This document shows, one piece after another, positions 1-5,549 of a DNA stretch of 14,353 nucleotides. The DNA comes from Bacillota bacterium. Its GTDB lineage: Bacteria > Bacillota > Clostridia > Acetivibrionales > DTU013. The position numbers and the translations under genes were made by a program. The stretch lies in the NCBI GenBank assembly GCA_023411715.1, contig JAEYOM010000100.1:1-14353 (forward strand), written 5' to 3'. Each line of letters opens with the position of its first letter. Position 1 is the stretch's first letter. Under the pieces are notes generated by a model, which saw only the letters and a list, made by a program, of their open reading frames with translations, did no database searches and was not told where the DNA came from.

Positions 1-838
1 GTTTGTATATTTTTTGTTTCATACTCTCCGGAAAGCTTTCGATCGGCTCTCCTTGAAGAAGCATCCCGGTTTCCCGCTCCGAGAAAACAAAACACCTGTC
101 CATTTTATCTGTATGACCGATATTCATTGGACAATGTTCCTGACATTTCAAACAATCGTAGAAGGTATGATGTACAGATACCGGAAGCCACCCGGGGAAA
201 TCACCGGCAGTCTCATTCATGGCTGAAAGGCACATTTGATTGTCTATTAGAAACCTTTCACTTCTTATTGCGCCTGTGGGGCATTTATTTATACAGACCC
301 TGCAGCTATCGCATAACTTGGCTGTTACTGTCTGTCTCCACATATCTTCTTCACACGGCATATCTGAAAAATATGCGGCTAAAGAAAAGTTGCTGCCCAT
401 CCCGTCAATATATGTAATATTGTTTCTTCCGTATTCAGAAAGGCCGCTTTGCACACCCAGCCGTTTCAATGGCAGGTTGCCGGCCCGTACCGCATGATAT
501 CCGAAGCCTTCCAAAAAAGTTTTAAGATATTCATCGGCTCCGTCGAAGTCCGAAAGTACGAGGCACTTCCCGGAGTATTCCTTCCCGTTGCTTTTGAAAA
601 TTACATCGGCGTAAAAGGGGTGGGACAGCGCGATCAGAATTACGGATTGCACAGTGAAATTCATGTGAGGAATATCATAACTATACAAACTGTTCACGAT
701 CCACTTTTGAAAGCCGTTTAGCTCTTCGCTCCGGGCAAATGCTTCTATATCGTTCTTCAAATCGGCGATACGGTGGGAAGGTATTATTTGAAGTTTGTCC
801 CCATGCTTTACTGCTTCGTTTTTCAGTAATTTGTTCAT
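1..838 (-). CDS. QueG-like double [4Fe-4S] ferredoxin-domain protein (partial, C-terminus off window)
   Basis: This reading frame is open for 279 codons and runs off the left edge without a stop. The ATG at 838 has GAGG seven bases upstream and lies one base after the stop of the 100-residue gene, so the two are translationally coupled. Residues 121-150 carry the block LPLKRLGVQSGLSEYGRNN followed by ITYIDGMG, which resembles the substrate/cofactor region of epoxyqueuosine reductase (QueG) relatives. Two [4Fe-4S] motifs follow: C176-x2-C179-x2-C182-x3-C186-P, an isolated C203, and C229-x2-C232-x3-C236-P. This is the double-cluster ferredoxin arrangement of QueG and reductive-dehalogenase relatives. 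The N-terminal 120 residues do not look like canonical QueG, and the usual QueG wording around the cobalamin site is not visible, so I call it a QueG-like iron-sulfur protein, probably a cytoplasmic oxidoreductase of unknown substrate, rather than queG itself. Confidence 0.85.
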   Translation of the reverse strand, partial: MNKLLKNEAVKHGDKLQIIPSHRIADLKNDIEAFARSEELNGFQKWIVNSLYSYDIPHMNFTVQSVILIALSHPFYADVIFKSNGKEYSGKCLVLSDFDGADEYLKTFLEGFGYHAVRAGNLPLKRLGVQSGLSEYGRNNITYIDGMGSNFSLAAYFSDMPCEEDMWRQTVTAKLCDSCRVCINKCPTGAIRSERFLIDNQMCLSAMNETAGDFPGWLPVSVHHTFYDCLKCQEHCPMNIGHTDKMDRCFVFSERETGMLLQGEPIESFPESMKQKIYK

Positions 839-839
839 C

Positions 840-1142
840 TTACAACCTCATTCCTGTTATTAGATAGCTCAATACCAAGATCAGCAACACGGCAGCCAGT
901 GCGACCAATGCTCTGTAACGCCTATTCTGTATAAAAACCGGTACCATACTATTATCGATATAAAATCTCCTCGGCTCACATTCGATGAAAACGCCTCTCA
1001 ATACCATTTTTTCAAACACATAGCTTCTTCTAATGTTGAATTCATCGATAAAAATGGCATGCTCCGGGTCGATAGCCCCTACTTCATTAAAAAGACTTAT
1101 CAATGCATTTTGTTTATGAATCACTGCCGCTGCACCACTCAT
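840..1142 (-). CDS. Small protein with C-terminal transmembrane anchor
   Basis: A 100-residue protein I do not recognise. The ATG at 1142 has GAGG seven bases upstream. Residues 1-75 are soluble and mixed alpha/beta in character, with the acidic stretch DPEHAIFIDEFN and a basic patch QNRRYR (about 72-77) just before the membrane segment. A single hydrophobic helix, about residues 78-96 (ALVALAAVLLILVLSYLIT), is followed by only four residues, so the protein looks tail-anchored with its N-terminus in the cytoplasm by the positive-inside rule. Its TAA at 842-840 is one base from the ATG of the QueG-like iron-sulfur gene, so the two proteins are made together and may work together, for example by bringing the iron-sulfur protein to the membrane. 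That link is inference from spacing only. Confidence 0.75.
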   Translation of the reverse strand: MSGAAAVIHKQNALISLFNEVGAIDPEHAIFIDEFNIRRSYVFEKMVLRGVFIECEPRRFYIDNSMVPVFIQNRRYRALVALAAVLLILVLSYLITGMRL

Positions 1143-1217
1143 AATAACACCTCACAACGTTATTAAACACTTGTTTTACACGTAATACTGTTACTGCGGA
1201 GCTTATGTCTGTTCAGC

Positions 1218-2057
1218 CTACCGAACCTCTTTCAAAAACCCGTCGAAATAGCCATAAAATTCTTCCTTGTTACTTAAAAAGACGTTGTGATCGGGATTGG
1301 ACATTTCCCTCGCAGTGCAGTTTTTCAGAAGAGACTGCATTTTTACATAATCTTCATCCGGTACGGCTTCATGGCTTTTTGACCTGACCAGCAGAACCGG
1401 GCAATGAATTTCAGGTAACAGATCGTACCAGCCGATATAATTTGCAGTGTTCAATGCCATAGCTTCGGAGTTGAACATCATTTTGTACCCTTCTACAGTT
1501 TCCACCAGGCTTTTCATGAAATATTGGTATTCCAGCTCAGAATGCGATGTTCGGCGAATAAAATCCATTGCATCATCCAAGGTAGAAAACGGTAAAGGCC
1601 ATTCTCCCGTGTAAGGATCTTTGAGCATAGTTCTTTCCGGCACCGGCACCTTATCGGTGATAGCAGGTCCTGCGGCAGACTTGTCGAGTATGGCGGCCGC
1701 TTTTACATAACTAAGGTATTTAGCCGCCAAATACCCGACTATTGCCCCGCCCATGGAATGACCGACTAAAATCGCCGAACCTATTTCCAAATGATCCAGA
1801 AGCTCAATGACGTCCCCGGCCATTTCTTCCACGGTATACTCCGCCTCGGGTTTACCGCTCAAACCATGGCCTCTCTGATCCGGCGCAATGATCCTGAAAC
1901 GGTTCCCGTAATGCAGCATGAAATCAGACCACACCTCCGCCCTCCCCCACCTTCCATGCAGGCAAAGAATAGCAGGGCCGGCGGTCCTTGTATCGAGATA
2001 AAACAAATCCAGATCTTTGAGTCTGACCACATTTCTGTATATCTTAACTTTTTCCAT
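1218..2057 (-). CDS. Alpha/beta-fold hydrolase
   Basis: A 279-residue alpha/beta hydrolase, close to the usual family length of 260-290. Visible motifs are the oxyanion-hole HG at residues 34-35 (LCLHGRWG), the block PDQRGHGLSGKP at about 59-70, the nucleophile elbow G-H-S101-M-G-G, and a C-terminal catalytic His at about 257 (PDHNVF). The acid residue is less clear; it should lie near the VRSKSHEAVPDED segment. The substrate cannot be told; esterase, lactonase or C-C hydrolase activities are all compatible. I choose the ATG at 2057 because GGAG sits five bases upstream, whereas the in-frame ATG at 2069 has no convincing ribosome-binding site. The gene has its own candidate promoter at 2094-2122 and is followed after 75 bases by the small membrane protein gene. 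Confidence 0.88.
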   Translation of the reverse strand: MEKVKIYRNVVRLKDLDLFYLDTRTAGPAILCLHGRWGRAEVWSDFMLHYGNRFRIIAPDQRGHGLSGKPEAEYTVEEMAGDVIELLDHLEIGSAILVGHSMGGAIVGYLAAKYLSYVKAAAILDKSAAGPAITDKVPVPERTMLKDPYTGEWPLPFSTLDDAMDFIRRTSHSELEYQYFMKSLVETVEGYKMMFNSEAMALNTANYIGWYDLLPEIHCPVLLVRSKSHEAVPDEDYVKMQSLLKNCTAREMSNPDHNVFLSNKEEFYGYFDGFLKEVR

Positions 2058-2093
2058 ATTGTCTCCCATATTATTCTGCTAGAACTTATTATT

Positions 2094-2122
2094 AGTTTAG
2101 CAAACATATGTTCGATTGTCAA
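2094..2122 (-). promoter_or_regulatory. Sigma-A-type promoter with internal palindrome, upstream of the hydrolase
   Basis: On the minus strand a perfect -35 box TTGACA (2122-2117) is separated by exactly 17 bases from TAAACT (2099-2094; four of six consensus positions). The spacer holds the perfect 10-bp palindrome AACATATGTT at 2103-2112, which could be a repressor operator. The promoter lies between the HD gene and the hydrolase and points at the hydrolase. It would start a separate transcript for the hydrolase, the small membrane protein and the iron-sulfur protein. Confidence 0.6.
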
Positions 2123-2137
2123 ATAATTCTATATGGT

Positions 2138-2737
2138 TTATGCGTCTTTTTTCGTTCGATCCATTCTCTGCGGGCTGCAGTTCAAAAGCTTCTCCAAAGT
2201 GTCCTTCCTGACAGCCTCACGCAGGTCTTCCATCACCTTGATACCCTTTACCTCTTCATCGGCATAGACCTTGTTAAGTTCAAACTCCAACGGGATCCAT
2301 GTTTCGATGGGGGATTCGTTATGCTGGATCACTGCCTCGAGCTTATCGAGCGCATTGAACAACCTTGCCTCTTTGCTCTTCTGCTCTTTCATTTCAAGGA
2401 ACAGCTCCGCCAGTTCACTGCCCAGTTCTCCATCGAGCATGCCGATAATCTGACTTACAGCAGCCTCTTCCTTCCGGATGTCCTCATCATTTTTGCTGAA
2501 GCTTGGTATATCGCCTACTATGGCCTCTCCCAGGTCGTGGAACAGGCACATCTTCAATACTTTGTCCATATCGTATTCATGCTGCAGCTTGCTTTTTAAA
2601 AGCCACGAAAAAACGCACAGCCTCCAGCTATGCTCCGCGACGCTTTCCTGCCGCATCGTCGACGTCCATGAGTGGCGCAGTTCGCATTTCAGCTTCTCGG
2701 CCAAGCCCAGGAATTTCATGATATCTTCAGTATCCAT
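2138..2737 (-). CDS. HD-domain 5'-deoxynucleotidase-like phosphohydrolase (YfbR/HDDC2 type)
   Basis: A 199-residue all-helical HD-domain protein. It shows R29-x-ESVAEHSW (metal ligand H36), the HD dyad in CLFHDLGEA (H67, D68, with E71) and the distal aspartate D131 in LDKLEAV. This residue pattern is that of the E. coli YfbR / human HDDC2 family, which removes the 5'-phosphate from deoxyribonucleoside monophosphates using a divalent metal. The length matches the family. The ATG at 2737 is preceded by AGGGAGG with a four-base spacer, a strong if close ribosome-binding site. The start lies 10 bases after the stop of the upstream nucleotidyltransferase-like gene, so the two form an operon. The nucleotidase activity is a family-based prediction; the exact nucleotide preference is not visible. 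Confidence 0.88.
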   Translation of the reverse strand: MDTEDIMKFLGLAEKLKCELRHSWTSTMRQESVAEHSWRLCVFSWLLKSKLQHEYDMDKVLKMCLFHDLGEAIVGDIPSFSKNDEDIRKEEAAVSQIIGMLDGELGSELAELFLEMKEQKSKEARLFNALDKLEAVIQHNESPIETWIPLEFELNKVYADEEVKGIKVMEDLREAVRKDTLEKLLNCSPQRMDRTKKDA

Positions 2738-2747
2738 GCTTCCTCCC

Positions 2748-3560
2748 TTAAAACTTGCTGCAAATAGCTTTCAAATCCCGCACCAGTCCACACCATGCAT
2801 TATAGGACTCTTTTATATCATCCTGACTTGAGCCGAGCTTTATTACCTCAAGCATTCTCTCATAACAATTCTCCGGTTTTATCCTAAAAACATCGATATA
2901 TTGCCTTGTCCTTTTCCTGCTGGGAAAGTATGTTTCGTTGACCGCGTACAATGCCTGCAAATAATGATCGAGAGCCGCTTCCAGAACATAATGGTAGAAC
3001 AGCACATCCTTCCGCAGCAGAGCACGGCCGAAATCCTCTTCATCGTTTATCCGCCTTATATGAAAGCCCACCATATCTTTTTTAAGCTTGTCCGGGTATA
3101 TTGAAAGCTTCTCTTTTAAAGATGCGTATATTCCATTTTTATCGTATAAAACATTAATATTTTTTAACGTAGCCAGGCGGCCGATCGGATAGAATCCCTT
3201 ATCGCAGTCCGGGTGTTCTCCATCAAGGACTTCATCAACATATTTCAAAGTATCGTCAATAGTAAAATACATGAACATGGTCTCCACACCGTCTATGATG
3301 AAGACGTCGCCGATCCCCCAGTGACCGCCTTCGCATACGTTTAAGGCACAGCTTTCGAATAATGAGCTGTCTTTATGATATAAAGCCTTTCTTTCCTCAT
3401 ACCCCGGAATACTGTCACCCAGAATGAATATGTCGATATCTGATTCTCCCGCCTTGGGGACTTCATTAATATCGCCTGTCTGTCCGATCGCACTTATTCC
3501 GTCAATGGAAGCTACTCCATCCAATAGTTTTGCTATTTTATCCTTTATGCTGATCTCCAT
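2748..3560 (-). CDS. Nucleotidyltransferase-fold protein, DUF4037-like
   Basis: A 270-residue protein with an N-terminal nucleotidyltransferase core. Residues 38-46 read AGESDIDIF, the S-D-x-D pattern (S40, D41, D43) in which two acidic residues bind metal in DNA polymerase beta-type folds. Upstream IGQTGDIN stands where a canonical G-S is usual, so the nucleotide-binding turn is atypical. The C-terminal half (about 150-270) is helical, with RRINDEEDFGRALLRKD followed by the FYHYVLEAALDHYLQALY helix, as in DUF4037 proteins. The ATG at 3560 has GGAG seven bases upstream. It is followed within 10 bases by the HD-domain nucleotidase, suggesting a nucleotide-related or adenylylation/hydrolysis pair; this is inference. 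The family link is by recalled motif, not by a search. Confidence 0.75.
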   Translation of the reverse strand: MEISIKDKIAKLLDGVASIDGISAIGQTGDINEVPKAGESDIDIFILGDSIPGYEERKALYHKDSSLFESCALNVCEGGHWGIGDVFIIDGVETMFMYFTIDDTLKYVDEVLDGEHPDCDKGFYPIGRLATLKNINVLYDKNGIYASLKEKLSIYPDKLKKDMVGFHIRRINDEEDFGRALLRKDVLFYHYVLEAALDHYLQALYAVNETYFPSRKRTRQYIDVFRIKPENCYERMLEVIKLGSSQDDIKESYNAWCGLVRDLKAICSKF

Positions 3561-3599
3561 ATATATACTCCATCCGTATTATTCGCCACCAGTCAAAGT

Positions 3600-3628
3600 A
3601 TTTTATCCATAATTGGTCAGTACGTCCA
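3600..3628 (-). promoter_or_regulatory. Candidate promoter for the DUF4037-HD operon
   Basis: In the gap behind the Amj gene, the minus strand reads TGGACG (3628-3623, four of six to the -35 consensus), a 17-base spacer, and TAAAAT (3605-3600, five of six to the -10 consensus). It is placed correctly for the gene starting at 3560. The -35 is weak and the region is AT-rich, so chance matches are possible. Confidence 0.35.
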
Positions 3629-3659
3629 TATAAACTTTTTTTATAGTGATGTTTCGGCT

Positions 3660-4451
3660 TCAGATAAATCTAGCCACAAAAACAATCAAATACGATGCAG
3701 GTAAAAACAGAAGAAGCGCCAGAAACGTTCCGAAAGTTTTGCTCCCCACCATGCCGATCACACACGCACGGAATTCCTTTTCGCTGCATTTTCCCTCGAT
3801 AACGTCATCGGTCATTACAGATAACTGGGGATCTATAAAAACTGCCATCATTATGGAAGCGATACCGTTAATGATTGAAGATAATGTTATACATGTCGCT
3901 CTCAGACCGGGTTCCAGGCTCCCTGCGTATATCGGCGACAAAGCGCCGGAAGTAAGAATGGCAACCGCGATCATATTTAAAATGATAGTCTTTTTCGGCA
4001 GTTTTTTAAAATCCGCCATCACCAAATTTGTTTTGACGGGGATGGCGACAAAGCTTTTAAAATGGTTAATACCTGTCTTTGAAAAGCTATGTATGAGAAG
4101 CTTTGGTATAGACCTTTGTACAGAGAAAGCCATAACACCTTTTGAAAGGAGCTTTTGGAAGGTTGGAACCAGAAAGGCGCCGATAACTGATGCAACCCCG
4201 GATATAATTATTATTGCGAAAAAAATGTTCAGCAATTTGCTGGAGCCCACGTTTTTTTCTACATATTTTGTTAATATGGGAGCCTGAAATGTCACTGCAA
4301 CTCTCGAAACAAGCATCAATACATTAAACAATGCATATGACATGGCGATCTTACCGGTGCGTACCCCTACAAGCCTTACTGAATAGGCTAAAGTGCCGAT
4401 AATTGAAATAATGAAATTAAGTGAAAAGACGATAATGATCTGTGTACTCAT
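3660..4451 (-). CDS. amj: Amj-family alternate lipid II flippase
   Basis: A 263-residue polytopic membrane protein of the Amj (YdaH, DUF2837) family. Amj was shown in Bacillus subtilis to flip lipid II across the membrane when MurJ is absent. The N-terminal helix with NFIISIIGTLAYSVRLVGVR and the following TGKIAMSYALFNVLMLVSR are the parts I recognise. Further hydrophobic segments cover about residues 74-98, 155-180, 185-205 and 235-262, consistent with about six to eight passes, and the length fits the family. I choose the ATG at 4451 because GGGTGG sits four bases upstream; the upstream in-frame ATG at 4499 has no support. The start is one base after the stop of the truncated GNAT frame, and its ribosome-binding site lies within that frame, so its translation is coupled to a broken gene. 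Confidence 0.85.
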   Translation of the reverse strand: MSTQIIIVFSLNFIISIIGTLAYSVRLVGVRTGKIAMSYALFNVLMLVSRVAVTFQAPILTKYVEKNVGSSKLLNIFFAIIIISGVASVIGAFLVPTFQKLLSKGVMAFSVQRSIPKLLIHSFSKTGINHFKSFVAIPVKTNLVMADFKKLPKKTIILNMIAVAILTSGALSPIYAGSLEPGLRATCITLSSIINGIASIMMAVFIDPQLSVMTDDVIEGKCSEKEFRACVIGMVGSKTFGTFLALLLFLPASYLIVFVARFI

Positions 4452-4452
4452 A

Positions 4453-4806
4453 TTACCACCCGAATGAACAACGTTTGTAATCTTCTGCGACAAGTCCATA
4501 TATGGAATAGTCGCATATCCCCTGATTATTCCAGTCTCCCTGCTTTATAGTCCCTTCATACAGCAGCCCCGCCTTTTCCATGACCTTACCCGAATTTGGG
4601 TTTTTCGGGTCGTGCCTGGATTCGACACGGTTAACGCCGACCTCTTCAAAGAAGAAACGGATCAGCTCGGAAAGCGCTTCAGAGGTTATGCCCTGATGCC
4701 ACCACTTTCGCCCTATGCAATAGCCTACATGGACCATTTTTATGTCGTCGTCACGGCTTACGATACTTATACAGCTTACCCATCTCTTAACCTTTCTGAA
4801 TATCTT
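4453..4806 (-). pseudogene. GNAT acetyltransferase, N-terminally truncated remnant
   Basis: The frame holds only the C-terminal half of a RimJ/RimL-type GNAT N-acetyltransferase. Clear family sequence starts at about 4800 (KRWVSCISIVSRDDDIKM) and continues through the acetyl-CoA-binding GYCIGRKWWHQGITSEAL, the NPNSGKVMEKAGLLYEG block and the tail IYGLVAEDYK. The roughly 70-90 residues that normally precede this are missing, because a stop codon occurs at 4809-4807. The upstream DNA is instead the 3' end of the antitoxin gene, which overlaps it in another frame. An ATG at 4737 could in principle start a 94-residue product, but it would lack the first strands and helices of the fold. A deletion or recombination that joined the antitoxin locus to an existing GNAT-amj pair is the simplest explanation. 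Confidence 0.75.
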
Positions 4807-5041
4807 TTATGGCTTCGCGAAAACTTCGAACCTTTTTCATTTTAACAGCCTCGAGGCCTTCATCAAGTAACTTATATAATTCAAATCTACCTACAAGACG
4901 TTCATATGTTTCAATACTCATAACAGCCAAATCACCCTGTCCATTTTTGGTTATATAGACAGGCTCATTATACTCATGACAAAACTTTGATATTTCGTTA
5001 TAGTTATTCCTTAAATCCGAACTTGGTCTTATAGATGGCAT
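4787..5041 (-). CDS. Type II antitoxin, Phd/YefM family (orphan)
   Basis: An 84-residue Phd/YefM-family antitoxin. The N-terminal DNA-binding fold shows MPSIRPSSDLRNNYNEISKF, then ITKNGQGDLAVMSIETYERL, both typical of the family. The C-terminal part from about residue 55 (LYKLLDEGLEAVKMKKVRSF) is the segment that would wrap the toxin. The ATG at 5041 has GGAGG in a good position; the in-frame ATG at 5071 lies inside the promoter and is rejected. A RelE/ParE-type toxin gene would be expected immediately downstream, but only the truncated GNAT follows, so the antitoxin appears to be an orphan. It probably still represses its own promoter through the palindrome at 5070-5097. Confidence 0.85.
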   Translation of the reverse strand: MPSIRPSSDLRNNYNEISKFCHEYNEPVYITKNGQGDLAVMSIETYERLVGRFELYKLLDEGLEAVKMKKVRSFREAIKDIQKG

Positions 5042-5069
5042 ATAATGCACCTCCGCAAATATTATATGC

Positions 5070-5100
5070 ATATTATATCAATATTTTGATATAATATCAA
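5070..5100 (-). promoter_or_regulatory. Autoregulated antitoxin promoter with palindromic operator
   Basis: On the minus strand TTGATA (5100-5095) is followed after exactly 17 bases by a perfect -10 box TATAAT (5077-5072). A perfect 12-bp inverted repeat with a 4-base centre (ATATTATATCAA at 5070-5081, TTGATATAATAT at 5086-5097) covers the spacer and the -10. A second overlapping palindrome, TTGATAT-A-ATATCAA, lies at 5086-5100. Palindromes over the promoter are the usual operators of Phd/YefM antitoxins, so autorepression is the expected mode. Confidence 0.75.
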
Positions 5101-5549
5101 TTCGCTTTAGGTCTCCAAAGGCTTTACTAAGTCAATTCGCGACACGGCGTCGCGATAAACACAGCTAATTTCATATAACGTCTCATAGGAATAGGTAAGG
5201 CTTTGAGGTAATCTCCACCTTTTCCCTTCCTCCAAACCGGATTGGAATCTTTCGATTCATCCGGCGAAGTCCTGGCCCGTATATAATTATAACAAAATAA
5301 AGAAGTAATTTCCGTTTCCCTGCAAATCCACATTAGACATAATATGGTATAACTATTTAGTGCACGACTCATACAGAAGGTTTACGGCATAGATCTCTCA
5401 TATTGAAAACCGCGTATTCCAATAATAGTAAATCCTAAAAGGTTATGGTAAATCAGATTCATATATGATAGTATATATAATATTAAGGCTGGCGTTTACT
5501 GGTAGTAGAGTCAATATTAGCATGTGGCAGCGGCGGAATGGAGATTTAT
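5101..5549. other. Gene-poor spacer, possible repeat-derived DNA
   Basis: No convincing gene lies in these 450 bases. A minus-strand frame of 81 codons (5127-5372) exists, but it has no ribosome-binding site, a disordered composition and no family resemblance. The left end carries a GC-rich perfect 7-bp hairpin, TCGCGAC (5137-5143), loop ACGGC, GTCGCGA (5149-5155), which is unlike the surrounding AT-rich DNA. The right end (5460-5549) is AT-rich and must hold the start signals of the nucleotidyltransferase gene; TATAAT at 5476-5481 is the best -10 candidate but has no good -35. The segment lies between an orphan antitoxin scar and a compositionally foreign gene, so it may be a degenerate mobile or repetitive element. 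Confidence 0.4.
5137..5155. repeat. GC-rich 7-bp inverted repeat (hairpin)
   Basis: TCGCGAC and GTCGCGA are exact reverse complements around the 5-base loop ACGGC. No T-run follows on either strand, so it is not a normal intrinsic terminator. It could be the end of a REP-like or MITE-like element. Confidence 0.45.

Noticed and set aside
449..721. 90-codon plus-strand frame inside the QueG-like gene
   Set aside because: It is antisense to a continuous frame with two clear [4Fe-4S] motifs, and has no domain of its own.
4766..4798. Possible start of a RelE-like toxin (MGKLYKYRKP) after the antitoxin
   Set aside because: The frame stops after ten codons, and the same bases read as good GNAT sequence in another frame, so a toxin remnant is not supported.
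5127..5372. 81-codon minus-strand frame in the gene-poor spacer
   Set aside because: No ribosome-binding site, no recognisable domain, unusual composition, and it ends in a GC-rich hairpin; more likely repeat-derived noncoding DNA.
5538..5549. Earlier ATG for the nucleotidyltransferase gene
   Set aside because: It has no ribosome-binding site at proper spacing, whereas GGAG six bases before the ATG at 5550 is well placed.
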